Source: Ruegeria sp. R14_0 (GTDB lineage Bacteria; Pseudomonadota; Alphaproteobacteria; Rhodobacterales; Rhodobacteraceae). Taken from it: DNA of 64,000 bases. The translations under genes and the position numbers were made by a program. Where the stretch lies: the NCBI RefSeq assembly GCF_017743975.1, contig NZ_JAGHRC010000002.1:186001-250000 (forward strand). The letters run 5' to 3'. Shown piece after piece: positions 8,369 to 18,059 of this stretch. Numbering within the stretch: the stretch's first letter is position 1; every line of letters begins with the position of its first letter. Below the pieces are notes generated by a model, which did no database searches, was not told where the DNA came from, and saw only the letters and a list, made by a program, of their open reading frames with translations.

Positions 8369-9226
8369 TCATCCCTTTCCCAGTTTCAGAGCCTTCTGGT
8401 AAATCGGGCGGCGCGGTAGTTTGTACATTTCAGAAACCAGATCCGCCGCATCCCGAACCGAATGGGTTTCCAAGGCTCGTTTCAACGCCTCTTCTATGTC
8501 GGATTCGTTAACAGTTTCCGAATGACCCCGGTCCACGAGTACAACGATCTCTCCTTTGACGGTTTGATCTTGTAGCCCCGCCGCCAGGTCCTCCAACGAC
8601 CCACGTCGGACCTCTTCGAATTTCTTGGTCAGCTCCCGGCACATTGCCGCCTGCCGGTTCCCACCCAACACATCGGCCAGATCAGACAGGCAAGCCGAAA
8701 CGCGTTTTGGCGACTCGTAAAACACCAATGTCCCGGGCACGCCCCGCAACGCTTCGATCCGCGATCGGCGGGCGCCGGAGGCATTGGGCAGGAAGCCTGC
8801 AAAGAAAAACGCATCCGTGGGCAACCCCGCCAGCGTCAACGCCATCAGCGCAGCGGATGGTCCGGGGGCACATGTCACCGTGTGGCCCGCCTCGGCTGCT
8901 TGCCGCCCAAGATCGTAACCCGGATCAGCGATCAGCGGCATGCCAGCCTCAGAAGCATACGCGACGGACTTACCCTCGCGCAGCGCCTCCAGGATTTTCC
9001 CGCGTGCACCCGCGCCGCTATGATCGTGATACGCCAGGATTCGGCGTCCGTCCAAAGGGACGCCGTGAATCTCCATCAACCGGCGCAAGCTGCGCGTGTC
9101 TTCGGCGGCGATTACGTCCGCCGATGCCAGCACATCCAGCGCCCTGAGCGTGATATCGCGCGCTGTACCGATCGGAGTGGCAACAAAATACAGGCCAGCG
9201 CCCAATCTTACTTTTTGGAAATTCAA
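8369..9226 (-). CDS. rsmI: 16S rRNA (cytidine(1402)-2'-O)-methyltransferase
   Basis: Methylates the 2'-OH of C1402 of 16S rRNA in the ribosomal P site using S-adenosylmethionine. The 285-residue protein has the tetrapyrrole-methylase fold: LYFVATPIGTARDIT near the start, AAEDTRSLRRL, and the SAM-binding CAPGPSAALMALTLAGLPTDAF near residues 120-141. It is transcribed divergently from the lipoprotein gene at 9315 and leads into yraN. Confidence 0.95.
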   Translation of the reverse strand: MNFQKVRLGAGLYFVATPIGTARDITLRALDVLASADVIAAEDTRSLRRLMEIHGVPLDGRRILAYHDHSGAGARGKILEALREGKSVAYASEAGMPLIADPGYDLGRQAAEAGHTVTCAPGPSAALMALTLAGLPTDAFFFAGFLPNASGARRSRIEALRGVPGTLVFYESPKRVSACLSDLADVLGGNRQAAMCRELTKKFEEVRRGSLEDLAAGLQDQTVKGEIVVLVDRGHSETVNESDIEEALKRALETHSVRDAADLVSEMYKLPRRPIYQKALKLGKG

Positions 9227-9314
9227 AGCTGGACCCTCACAGCGTGACGTTTATTATCGCGGCCTAACAGATTGGTGGTACCCCAAGCCGCCGGGACAGG
9301 GAGTTCTCATTTAG

Positions 9315-10487
9315 ATGTTTACCGTTTGCAAGCCCGTTCGCAAGCTGGCGCAATCCGCTGCTATTCTTGCCACCGCCGCGTTGCTGGCCGCATGTGAGCC
9401 CGGAAATCTGGGCGGAGGCCCCTCGATCAACACATCCAAACCCGTTCCGGTTGCCCTTTTGGTCCCAGCAGGGTCGGGCAATTCCGGGGATGCAGCTCTG
9501 GCCCGCAGCCTAGAAAACGCGGCGCGTCTGGCGATGGCCGATCTGCAGAATGTCCAGATTGATCTGCGCGTTTATGACACCCGCGGCAGTTCGAACACGG
9601 CGGCCGAAGTTGCGCAGCGCGCGGTGGCCGACGGAGCGAAGGTCATTCTGGGCCCGGTCTATGCACAGGCAGCCAACTCGGCCGGATTGGCCGTGCTGAG
9701 CAACAACGTCAACGTTCTGTCTTTCTCGAACAACACAAGCATCGCAGGCGGCAACGTCTTTGTGCTTGGTCCGACTTTCCAGAACACGGCAAACCGTCTG
9801 GTCAACTTCGCCGGATCGCAAGGCAAGTCCAGTATGGTCATCGTTCACAGCAACGACTCGGCCGGACAACTTGGACAATCGGCCATTGCCAATGCGCTGA
9901 GCAGCAGCCGTGTCGGCAACGCAGGAACCGTCGGGTATGACCGCTCGCAGCAAGGTGTGATCAACTCGGTTCCAACCGTCAAATCGACCGTGGATGCGGC
10001 GGGCGCGGACTCATTGTTCCTGACAGCCACAACGGCCGGGGCGCTACCGCTGTTTTCGCAGCTTTTGCCTGAGGCCGGAGTCTCGCCGTCGACAACGCAG
10101 TATATCGGGTTGACACGGTGGGACATCCCGGCTCAAACGCTGGAACTGCCCGGCGTACAGGGTGGTTGGTTCGCCCTGCCTGACCCGTCCAAGGCGCAGG
10201 CGTATCGCCAACGGTATAACAACACCTATGGTGAGGCCCCGCACCCGATCAGCGGTCTGGCCTATGACGGAATTGCTGCGATTGCGGCGCTGGTCAGCCA
10301 GGGCAAATCCGACGCGCTGACCGCTTCGGCATTGACACAGAACGCCGGTTTCCAGGGTGTTGGCGGAATCTTCCGCTTGCGGTCTGACGGCACGAACGAA
10401 CGCGGTCTGGCCGTTGCCACGATCCAGAACAAACAGGTAGTAGTGATTGACTCCGCCCCTCAAAGCTTCTCCGGCGCCGGTTTCTGA
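9315..10487 (+). CDS. Periplasmic lipoprotein of the penicillin-binding protein activator (LpoA/LppC-like) type
   Basis: A 390-residue exported lipoprotein. The signal peptide ends in a lipobox LLAAC with Cys27 as the lipid-attachment residue. The rest is a type-I periplasmic-binding-protein fold (VALLVPAGSG...ALARSLENAARLAMADLQN) like the C-terminal domain of LpoA, which activates PBP1A in enterobacteria. Divergence from rsmI resembles the yraM/lpoA-rsmI order in gamma-proteobacteria, which supports the assignment. A branched-chain-amino-acid-binding role is the alternative, but no transport genes are nearby. It overlaps glnD by 41 bases. Confidence 0.82.
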   Translation: MFTVCKPVRKLAQSAAILATAALLAACEPGNLGGGPSINTSKPVPVALLVPAGSGNSGDAALARSLENAARLAMADLQNVQIDLRVYDTRGSSNTAAEVAQRAVADGAKVILGPVYAQAANSAGLAVLSNNVNVLSFSNNTSIAGGNVFVLGPTFQNTANRLVNFAGSQGKSSMVIVHSNDSAGQLGQSAIANALSSSRVGNAGTVGYDRSQQGVINSVPTVKSTVDAAGADSLFLTATTAGALPLFSQLLPEAGVSPSTTQYIGLTRWDIPAQTLELPGVQGGWFALPDPSKAQAYRQRYNNTYGEAPHPISGLAYDGIAAIAALVSQGKSDALTASALTQNAGFQGVGGIFRLRSDGTNERGLAVATIQNKQVVVIDSAPQSFSGAGF

Positions 10488-13266
10488 TCAGTCGGCGCTG
10501 ACGCTCACCCCGCAGGGTGAGCTGATCTGTCCGGCCGATGAAATTTTCGACAGTACCGCCGTCCTGGCACAACTGTCGGAAGCCTTTGAAAACACGCAAG
10601 ACAACAGCGCACGGCGGCATGAAACCGTGCGTATTTTGCGTGATGCCCAAAAAGCCGGGCGCAAGGCCATCGCGGATGCGTTCGCCCAACGCCCTTTTGA
10701 CGCAAGGCCTCTGACCCGGTCCTATACCTACCTGACAGACGGGCTGGTCTGTACTGCAATGCAAGTCGCCAGTGTCGATCTGCATCCGTTAGCCACGCCG
10801 ACGCAGGGCGAAAAGATCGCCGTTCTGGCCGTGGGGGGTTATGGACGCGGCGAAATGGCCCCTGCCTCGGACGTCGATCTGCTTTTTCTGACCCCCTACA
10901 AGATCACCGCATGGGCTGAGAGCGTGATTGAATCCATGCTCTACATCCTGTGGGACTTGCGGCTGAAGGTTGGGCATTCATCTCGTACGATCAAAGATTG
11001 CCTGCGGCTTGGGGCCGACGATTTCACCATCCGCACCGCCATGCTGGAACAGCGATATCTGGCGGGGGATACGGCTCTGGCCGATGAGCTGGAAAAGCGC
11101 CTCAAGACCGAACTGTTCAAAGGCAGCGAGCGTCAATTCATTGAGGCCAAGCTGCAGGAACGCGACGAACGCCACCAGAAGCAAGGTGAGCGTTACATGG
11201 TCGAGCCCAACGTCAAGGAAGGCAAAGGCGGTCTGCGCGATCTGCAATCCCTCTATTGGATTGCAAAGTACATATACGGCGTTCAGGACGTGGCCGAACT
11301 GGTTCCGCTGGGTCTTTTCACGCCTGAAGAGTTCAGCACCTTTGTCGAAGCCGAAGAGTTTCTGTGGGCGGTTCGATCCCACTTGCATCTGGTCACTGGG
11401 CGCGCGACCGAACAATTGACCTTTGACCTGCAGGTCGAGGTGGCCGATCGCATGGGATATGAGGATCGGGCCGGACGCCGGGCTGTGGAAGTGTTCATGC
11501 AACGCTACTTCCGTGAAGCGACGCGGGTTGGGGAACTGACTCGCATTTTCCTGACCAAGCTCGAAGCCTCCCACGTCAAAGGTGAGGCATTGCTGGATCG
11601 GATTTTCCGACGCAAGCCGCGTGTCAAATCCGGGTACAAGGTTGTCCATGGGCGTTTGGACGTCGCCGACGCCAAGACTTTTCTGGCCGACAAGCTGAAC
11701 CTACTGCGTTTGTTCGAAGAAGGCCTGCGCACCGGTATGCTGATTCACCCGGACGCTATGCGACTGGTGACCGCTAACCTTCACCTGATCGACGATGACA
11801 TGCGCCACGACAAAGAGGCGCAGCGCATCTTTCTGGACCTGATGCTGAAACACGGCAATCCGGAGCGCGCCCTGCGCCGGATGAACGAACTAGGCGTGTT
11901 GTCGGCCTTTTTGCCGGAATTCGAGCACATCGTGGCGATGATGCAGTTCAATATGTATCACAGCTATACGGTGGACGAGCACACCATCCAGACCATCGTC
12001 AACCTGGCGCAGATCGAACGGGGTGAACTGGTTGAATCGCTGCCGCTGGCCTCGTCGATCCTGAAAGGCGGCGTCAATCGCAAGGTTCTTTACGTCGCTT
12101 TGTTGCTGCACGATATCGCGAAAGGCCGCCCCGAGGATCATTCGATCCTGGGTGCACAGATCGCGCGTAAGGTGGCTCCGCGGCTGGGACTGAACAAATC
12201 CGACTCGGAAACCGTGGAATGGCTGGTACGCTATCACCTTCTGATGTCGGACATGGCGCAGAAACGCGACATCTCGGATCCGCGCACAGTGCGTGACTTT
12301 GCCAAAGCGGTGAAGACTGTCAAACGGCTGGACCTGCTGACGGTTCTTACGGTCTGCGACATTCGTGGTGTCGGCCCGAATACCTGGAACAACTGGAAAG
12401 CCACATTGCTGCGTGCCCTGCATGCAGAAACCAAGCGGGCGCTGGAAACCGGCATGGAGGACCTCAACCGCGCCAACCGCGGCGCCGAGGCCAAGAAAGC
12501 ATTGCGCGCGGCACTTGGTGATTGGTCCAAAGCGGACCTCAAGGCGGAAACCGGACGCCACTATGCGCCCTATTGGCAGGGTTTGAACCTGTCGACGCAT
12601 GTTGAATTTGCCAAAATGCTGCGGGCGCTGGAACACAGCGGCGATCCCGGCGCGATGGAAATTCACCTGCATCCGGATGACGACCGCGACGCCACCCGCG
12701 CCTGTTTTGCCATGGCGGATCACCCGGGTATTTTCGCTCGGATTGCCGGAGCACTGGCGTTGGTCGGGGCAAACGTGGTGGATGCGCGCAGCTATACGAC
12801 CAAAGATGGCTACGTCACCGATGCGTTCTGGATTCAGGATGCCGAGGGTCATCCGTTTGAGGCCAGCCGTCTGCCGCGACTGACCCAGATGATCCACAAA
12901 ACGCTGAAAGGCGAAGTTGTTGCGAGCGACGCGCTAAAATCCCGCGATAAGATCAAGAAACGCGAGCGCGCGTTCAACGTGCCCACGCATATCATCTTCG
13001 ACAACGACGGGTCCGAGATTTACACGATCATCGAGGTCGACACACGCGACCGCCCCGGCCTGCTGTACGACCTGACCAGAACGCTTGCGGCGGCGAACGT
13101 GTATATCGCCAATGCCGTGATCGCGACCTATGGTGAACAGGTCGTCGACACCTTCTACGTCAAGGATATGTTCGGCCTGAAATACCATTCGGAAAGCAAA
13201 CAGCGCGGTCTTGAGGCCAAGCTGCGCAAGGCCATCACTGAGGGTGTGGAGCGCGCGAGCTCATGA
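10447..13266 (+). CDS. glnD: [Protein-PII] uridylyltransferase / uridylyl-removing enzyme
   Basis: Senses glutamine and modifies PII proteins, setting nitrogen assimilation. The 939-residue protein shows the nucleotidyltransferase core (GGYGRGEMAPASDVDLLFL near residue 128), an HD domain (LLLHDIAKG near residue 552) and two C-terminal ACT domains (near 750 and 860). The frame opens at a TTG (10447) directly after an in-frame stop, with no other usable start before conserved sequence, so the start is a TTG inside the previous gene. It overlaps murJ by four bases. Confidence 0.95.
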   Translation: MTPPLKASPAPVSDQSALTLTPQGELICPADEIFDSTAVLAQLSEAFENTQDNSARRHETVRILRDAQKAGRKAIADAFAQRPFDARPLTRSYTYLTDGLVCTAMQVASVDLHPLATPTQGEKIAVLAVGGYGRGEMAPASDVDLLFLTPYKITAWAESVIESMLYILWDLRLKVGHSSRTIKDCLRLGADDFTIRTAMLEQRYLAGDTALADELEKRLKTELFKGSERQFIEAKLQERDERHQKQGERYMVEPNVKEGKGGLRDLQSLYWIAKYIYGVQDVAELVPLGLFTPEEFSTFVEAEEFLWAVRSHLHLVTGRATEQLTFDLQVEVADRMGYEDRAGRRAVEVFMQRYFREATRVGELTRIFLTKLEASHVKGEALLDRIFRRKPRVKSGYKVVHGRLDVADAKTFLADKLNLLRLFEEGLRTGMLIHPDAMRLVTANLHLIDDDMRHDKEAQRIFLDLMLKHGNPERALRRMNELGVLSAFLPEFEHIVAMMQFNMYHSYTVDEHTIQTIVNLAQIERGELVESLPLASSILKGGVNRKVLYVALLLHDIAKGRPEDHSILGAQIARKVAPRLGLNKSDSETVEWLVRYHLLMSDMAQKRDISDPRTVRDFAKAVKTVKRLDLLTVLTVCDIRGVGPNTWNNWKATLLRALHAETKRALETGMEDLNRANRGAEAKKALRAALGDWSKADLKAETGRHYAPYWQGLNLSTHVEFAKMLRALEHSGDPGAMEIHLHPDDDRDATRACFAMADHPGIFARIAGALALVGANVVDARSYTTKDGYVTDAFWIQDAEGHPFEASRLPRLTQMIHKTLKGEVVASDALKSRDKIKKRERAFNVPTHIIFDNDGSEIYTIIEVDTRDRPGLLYDLTRTLAAANVYIANAVIATYGEQVVDTFYVKDMFGLKYHSESKQRGLEAKLRKAITEGVERASS

Positions 13267-14804
13267 AGCAGATCCGGCTGTTTTCCGGCCTCTTCACAGT
13301 CGGGTTCTGGACTCTCGCCAGCCGGATACTCGGGTTTTTGCGAGAGATCCTGCTAACCGCCTATATCGGGCCGGGCCCGGTCATGGACGCGTTTGTCGCC
13401 GCTTTCCGACTGCCAAACATGTTCCGCCGCTTCTTTGCCGAGGGCGCGTTCAACGCCGCCTTTGTGCCGATGTTCTCTAAACGCCTCGAGGGCGAGGAAA
13501 ACGCCGAAGGGTTCGCGCAGGACGCCTTTAACCTGCTTGCGGCAGCCGTTCTGGCGTTGGTGGGGCTGGCAATGGTCTTCATGCCCGGGCTGGTCTGGCT
13601 AACCGCCGAAGGGTTTTATGGCGATGAACGGTTCGATATGGCCGTGGACTACGGCTATGTGGTGTTTCCCTATATCCTGTTCATGTCGTTGGCGGCACTG
13701 TTCTCGGGCGTATTGAATGCAACAGGTCGATTTGCTGCGGCGGCAGCGGCACCGGTTCTGCTGAACATATTTGCGTGTACCGCCCTGATCGCAGGGGCTT
13801 TGTCCGGCGGTGAGGTCATCCGGTGGCTGATCACAGTCATCCCAATTGCAGGCATCGCGCAATTGGCACTGGTTTGGGTGGCGACCGAGCGCGCAGGCAT
13901 TCGCATTCGTCCCGGATGGCCAAAGCTCAGCCCGGAAATGCGCCAAATGGTGCGCATTGCGGTGCCCGCCGCCTTGGCGATGGGCGTCACACAAGTTAAT
14001 CTGGTGGTTGGCCAGCTTGTTGCCTCGAAAACCGAAAAGGCAGTCAGTTGGCTGTTTGCCGCAGACCGGCTGTATCAATTGCCACTGGGAGTGGTCGGTA
14101 TCGCGGTGGGGATCGTTTTATTGCCCGACCTATCCCGTCGCCTGCGCGCCGGGGACAAGGACGGCGCGCGCAATGCCTATTCGCGCGCCGGAGAGTTCAC
14201 GCTACTGCTGAGCCTTCCGTCCACGGTTGCCTTTCTGATCATTCCCATACCGCTGGTGTCAGTGCTGTTCGAACGCGGCCAGTTCAGCGCCGAGGATACG
14301 GCGGCTACTGCACTGGCGGTGGCAGTCTATGGCATCGGCCTGCCCGCATTCATGCTGCAAAAACTGCTGCAACCTTTGTTCTTTGCGCGCGAGGATACGC
14401 GGTCTCCGTTCCGTTACGCCGTGGTTGCGATGATCGTGAATGCCGGGTTGGCGTTTGGGCTTTACCCTCTGGTGGGGTGGATTGCGCCGGCTATTGCGGC
14501 GTCGGTCGCGGGGTGGGCCATGGTTGCGCTGTTGGCGATCGGCGCGCGGCGTTTCGGCGAAGAGGCGCGCATGGATGATCGATTCAAACGTCGCGCATGG
14601 CGGATCGTTGCGGCCTCGGCCGGAATGGGCGTCGTACTATATGCCGCGATGCATCTTTTTGGCTGGGCGTTCCAAGAACCCGGATGGCGCTATCTGGCGC
14701 TGCTGATCCTGATCGTTGTTGCTGCAGTGGTGTATTTCGCCCTTGGTCACCTGCTCAAAGCGTTTGAACTGTCCGAGTTCAAACGGGCATTGCGCAGATC
14801 CTGA
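13263..14804 (+). CDS. murJ: Lipid II flippase MurJ
   Basis: Flips the peptidoglycan precursor lipid II across the inner membrane. The 513-residue protein is highly hydrophobic with about 14 membrane segments. It starts with the typical SRILGFLREILLTAYIGPGPVMDAFVAAFRLPNMFRRFFAEGAFNAAF block of MurJ/MviN (residues 18-66), containing the conserved Arg residues of the central cavity. Its ATG overlaps the glnD stop; glnD-murJ is a common pair in alphaproteobacteria. Confidence 0.95.
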   Translation: MKQIRLFSGLFTVGFWTLASRILGFLREILLTAYIGPGPVMDAFVAAFRLPNMFRRFFAEGAFNAAFVPMFSKRLEGEENAEGFAQDAFNLLAAAVLALVGLAMVFMPGLVWLTAEGFYGDERFDMAVDYGYVVFPYILFMSLAALFSGVLNATGRFAAAAAAPVLLNIFACTALIAGALSGGEVIRWLITVIPIAGIAQLALVWVATERAGIRIRPGWPKLSPEMRQMVRIAVPAALAMGVTQVNLVVGQLVASKTEKAVSWLFAADRLYQLPLGVVGIAVGIVLLPDLSRRLRAGDKDGARNAYSRAGEFTLLLSLPSTVAFLIIPIPLVSVLFERGQFSAEDTAATALAVAVYGIGLPAFMLQKLLQPLFFAREDTRSPFRYAVVAMIVNAGLAFGLYPLVGWIAPAIAASVAGWAMVALLAIGARRFGEEARMDDRFKRRAWRIVAASAGMGVVLYAAMHLFGWAFQEPGWRYLALLILIVVAAVVYFALGHLLKAFELSEFKRALRRS

Positions 14805-15491
14805 TCAATCGCGGCGGATGCGCCCGACGATCCGCGCCCATCCGCCCGGCGCCAGGAAAAATGACAGGCCAAACCCTGTAGCAAACCCACCCAGATCGGC
14901 GACCCAATCGGACGTGCCGCCGAACAACAACCCGAACAACAGCTGGATGCCCATCAAGACCGCGATCAGGCTGAAGGCGCGGGACTGATTTTCGCCGACC
15001 AGAGAAAGCTTGCGCCACAGCAACCACGTGAATGCACCAATTAGGCCATAAACCGGGGGAAACCCTCCAACCAACGGATACTGCGGATTCAACAGCAGCG
15101 CATAGACCAAGGCCCCGCCAACCCCAGACAGGACAAAGATGATCAGCATCTGAATGCCGCCGAAGACTTCGGCCACCATTTTCCCCATGGCCAGAACAAA
15201 GACACTGACGAAAATCGCCTGCGTAAAGCTGCCGGACACGAACGGATAAGTGACAAACCGGATCAGATGTTCAAACGGCCAGCGACCATTTTCAATCATC
15301 CAATGGAAGATATCAGGGGAAAAGGCGTAGCTTTGCAGTGCCTCCAGCCGCCATCCGACGGCAGATGGTCCACCGACGATCCCGCGCGAACCCAGCGTAA
15401 ACGCCAGTTCGATCCCCATGATGAACACCACCAGCGCCACCACCACGGGCGGCAGAGGGTTCACGGCGGGTGTATAATGCTCACTGCTCAT
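14805..15491 (-). CDS. Rhomboid-fold membrane protein lacking catalytic residues (pseudoprotease)
   Basis: A 228-residue protein with about six or seven membrane helices and the overall rhomboid layout (VYGLIGAF block, then LGGFATGFGLSFFLAP). The catalytic parts are absent. Where active rhomboids have G-x-S-G-x-VYGL, this protein has GGFPPVYGL, placing Phe144 at the serine position. Where they have AHLGG it has ADLGG, with Asp199 at the histidine position. The H...N pair of helix 2 is not seen. It is probably a rhomboid pseudoprotease that binds rather than cleaves membrane proteins. Its stop abuts the murJ stop. Confidence 0.8.
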   Translation of the reverse strand: MSSEHYTPAVNPLPPVVVALVVFIMGIELAFTLGSRGIVGGPSAVGWRLEALQSYAFSPDIFHWMIENGRWPFEHLIRFVTYPFVSGSFTQAIFVSVFVLAMGKMVAEVFGGIQMLIIFVLSGVGGALVYALLLNPQYPLVGGFPPVYGLIGAFTWLLWRKLSLVGENQSRAFSLIAVLMGIQLLFGLLFGGTSDWVADLGGFATGFGLSFFLAPGGWARIVGRIRRD

Positions 15492-15577
15492 TGGGCTGGC
15501 CTTTCGCGGCTGTTGACGTCCCTTGACCTCATGGGTAAGCGACGGGAGCTGATTTTTCCAGACGGGAGTTCCCTTCG

Positions 15578-16606
15578 ATGACCGAAACCAAGTTCACGCC
15601 GCGCGTGTTTTCCGGCATCCAGCCTTCGGGAAACCTGCACCTTGGCAACTATCTGGGTGCGCTCAAGCGTTTTGTGGATATGCAGGGCGAAGATTTTGAG
15701 ACCATCTATTGCATGGTCGACCTGCACGCGATCACCGTCTGGCAAGACCCGACCCGTCTGCGCGAAAAGACGCGTGAGGTTTGCGCTGGCTTTATTGCCG
15801 CTGGTCTGGACCCTGAAAAGTCCATCCTGTTCAACCAAAGCCAGGTGGCCGAGCACACGCAACTGGCCTGGATCTTCAACTGCATCGCCCGCATGGGCTG
15901 GATGCAGCGAATGACGCAGTTCAAGGATAAGGCCGGCAAGAACGCGCAGAATGCCTCGTTGGGTCTGTTTGCCTATCCGGCGCTGATGGCGGCGGATATT
16001 CTCACCTATCACGCGACGCATGTGCCGGTTGGCGAAGATCAGAAACAGCATCTGGAACTGACCCGCGACATCGCGATCAAGTTCAACCATGACTATGGCG
16101 TGGATTTCTTTCCGGTGACCGAACCCGTCATCGGCGGCCCTGCGCCGCGCGTGATGAACCTGCGTGACGGTTCACGGAAAATGTCGTCGTCGGACCCGTC
16201 CGACATGACCCGGATCAACATGACCGACGATGCCGATGCAATCGCCAAGAAGATCCGCAAGGCCAAGACAGACCCGGACGCCCTGCCCTCCGAGGTTGAT
16301 GGCCTGTCCGAACGCCCCGAGGCGCGCAATCTGGTCAACATCTACGCCGCGCTCAGCGATCAGACTGCCGAACAGGTTCTGGCTGAAGTCGGTGGCAAGC
16401 AGTTTGGCGAGTTCAAACCGATGTTGGCTGAACTGGCGGTTGCCAAACTGTCCCCGATCTCGACCGAAATGGCCCGTTTGATGGGTGAAGAGGCCGAGAT
16501 TGATCGAATTTTGGCCCAAGGCGCGGAAAAAGCACGCGCGATTGCCGCTCCGATCCTGCAACAGACCTACGACATCGTGGGCATGGTGGGCGCAAAACAG
16601 GGTTGA
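15578..16606 (+). CDS. trpS: Tryptophan-tRNA ligase
   Basis: Class I aminoacyl-tRNA synthetase charging tRNA-Trp. The 342-residue length is typical. The HIGH-equivalent is PSGNLHLGN near residues 13-21 and the KMSKS-equivalent is KMSSS near residue 204. QASTCH-type anticodon domain features follow in the helical C-terminal region. It is divergent from the rhomboid-like gene and is followed 59 bases later by an aminotransferase gene. Confidence 0.97.
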   Translation: MTETKFTPRVFSGIQPSGNLHLGNYLGALKRFVDMQGEDFETIYCMVDLHAITVWQDPTRLREKTREVCAGFIAAGLDPEKSILFNQSQVAEHTQLAWIFNCIARMGWMQRMTQFKDKAGKNAQNASLGLFAYPALMAADILTYHATHVPVGEDQKQHLELTRDIAIKFNHDYGVDFFPVTEPVIGGPAPRVMNLRDGSRKMSSSDPSDMTRINMTDDADAIAKKIRKAKTDPDALPSEVDGLSERPEARNLVNIYAALSDQTAEQVLAEVGGKQFGEFKPMLAELAVAKLSPISTEMARLMGEEAEIDRILAQGAEKARAIAAPILQQTYDIVGMVGAKQG

Positions 16607-16665
16607 TTGCGCTGGACCTTCCCGTGACGCCTTCCTAGGTTGCCCCAAGGGCAAAGGAGGGCGTC

Positions 16666-17529
16666 ATGGCAGTTGGTAAAAACATCCGCACCTATTTCGA
16701 TGGTCAGTGGCACAACGGGGACGCCCCGATTATGCGGGCTGCCGACCACGGCGCATGGCTTGGCTCGTCGGTCTTTGACGGCGCGCGGTTCTTCGACGGG
16801 CTGGCCCCTGACCTTGAGGCCCATTGCGAACGAGTGAACCGTTCTGCCGAAGCACTGATGTTGACCCCGACCGTGACGACCGAACAGATGGTCGAGATTG
16901 TCCGCGAAGGGTTGGAGAGCTACGCCAAAGGCTCTGCCGTTTACATCCGACCGATGTATTGGGGCATAGACGGCGACGCCACGGCGATCGTTCCACAGCA
17001 GGACAGCACGGGATTTGCCATTTGCCTTGAAGAAATCCCAATGCCCCCCGAGACCGCATCGGTCACGCTGACAACCACACGGTTCCGCAGACCGGTGCTG
17101 GAATCCGCCGTGGTCAATGCCAAGGCCGGATGTCTGTATCCTAACAACGCCCGAATGCTGAAAGAGGCCAAGTCCAAGGGGTTCTCGAACGCCCTGGTCG
17201 CAGACGCGCTTGGCCACGTGGCGGAAACCGCCACCGCCAACATTTTCATGGTCCGCGATGGTGAGGTGTTCACCCCCACTCCAAACGGCACGTTCCTGGC
17301 GGGTATCACACGCGCGCGACATATCAAGAACCTGCGTGCTGACGGTGTGACGGTACACGAATCTGTCCTCGGCTTCGAAGATTTTCACGAGGCAGACGAA
17401 GTGTTTATGACCGGCAATATGAACAAGATAACGCCGGTGACAGCCTTGGAAGACACACAATACCAGGTTGGACCAATTGCGCGCCGCGCGCGCGAGCTGT
17501 ACTGGGATTGGGCTGCAAGCACCCGCTAG
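16666..17529 (+). CDS. Branched-chain amino acid aminotransferase family (class IV PLP enzyme)
   Basis: A 287-residue fold-type IV PLP-dependent aminotransferase. The PLP lysine is the Lys of VVNAKAGCLYPNNARM (near residue 151), and VAETATANIFMV near residue 187 holds the conserved Glu and cofactor-phosphate contacts. It starts at an ATG preceded by AGGAGGG. Valine/leucine/isoleucine transamination is the likely role, but D-amino-acid or 4-amino-4-deoxychorismate enzymes share the fold, and no pathway genes flank it. Confidence 0.82.
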   Translation: MAVGKNIRTYFDGQWHNGDAPIMRAADHGAWLGSSVFDGARFFDGLAPDLEAHCERVNRSAEALMLTPTVTTEQMVEIVREGLESYAKGSAVYIRPMYWGIDGDATAIVPQQDSTGFAICLEEIPMPPETASVTLTTTRFRRPVLESAVVNAKAGCLYPNNARMLKEAKSKGFSNALVADALGHVAETATANIFMVRDGEVFTPTPNGTFLAGITRARHIKNLRADGVTVHESVLGFEDFHEADEVFMTGNMNKITPVTALEDTQYQVGPIARRARELYWDWAASTR

Positions 17530-17593
17530 TCATCCACTCTGTTGCCAGCCTGTATCACGTCAGGCATGATCCCCGAAATACATGAGGATACCC

Positions 17594-18049
17594 ATGCGTA
17601 AGTTTCTAGTCATTCTTGATGACAGCCGCGAATGCCTGAATGCGATGCGTTTCGCAGCAATGCGCGCAGCCCATACCGGTGGGGGTGTGACAATCCTGTC
17701 CGTCATACCACCGGATGAGTTCAACCACTGGATCGGTGTCGCGGAAACAATGCGGGAGGAGGCGCGGGAACGCATCCACGCGCATTACGAGGTATTCGCC
17801 AAATGGATGCGTGACAAACAGGGAATCGACCCCGAATTGTCCATTCGCGAAGGTGAACCCGTGCCTCAGATCATCGAGCACGTGCAATCCGACCCCGAGA
17901 TCGGCGTTCTGGTTCTGGGTGCCGGTATCGAAAAGAAAGGGCCCGGTCCTTTGGTCACGCAGCTGACCAAGAATTCGGGCAGCTTGCCGATTCCAATCAC
18001 AATTGTGCCCGGCGACCTGAGCAAGGAAAAGCTTGAAGCCATCACCTGA
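17594..18049 (+). CDS. Universal stress protein family (UspA) protein
   Basis: A 151-residue single-domain Usp protein. It begins MRKFLVILDDSRECLNAMRFA and ends with the nucleotide-loop-like VLVLGAG...GSLPIPITIVPG. An in-frame ATG at 17582 is possible, but the AGGA at 17585-17588 sits at proper distance from the ATG at 17594, so the latter is preferred. It is followed within 11 bases by a DsbA-family gene, so the two are probably one transcript. Members bind ATP or protect under stress; the specific role is unknown. Confidence 0.85.
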   Translation: MRKFLVILDDSRECLNAMRFAAMRAAHTGGGVTILSVIPPDEFNHWIGVAETMREEARERIHAHYEVFAKWMRDKQGIDPELSIREGEPVPQIIEHVQSDPEIGVLVLGAGIEKKGPGPLVTQLTKNSGSLPIPITIVPGDLSKEKLEAIT

Positions 18050-18059
18050 GGTCCCCCTC

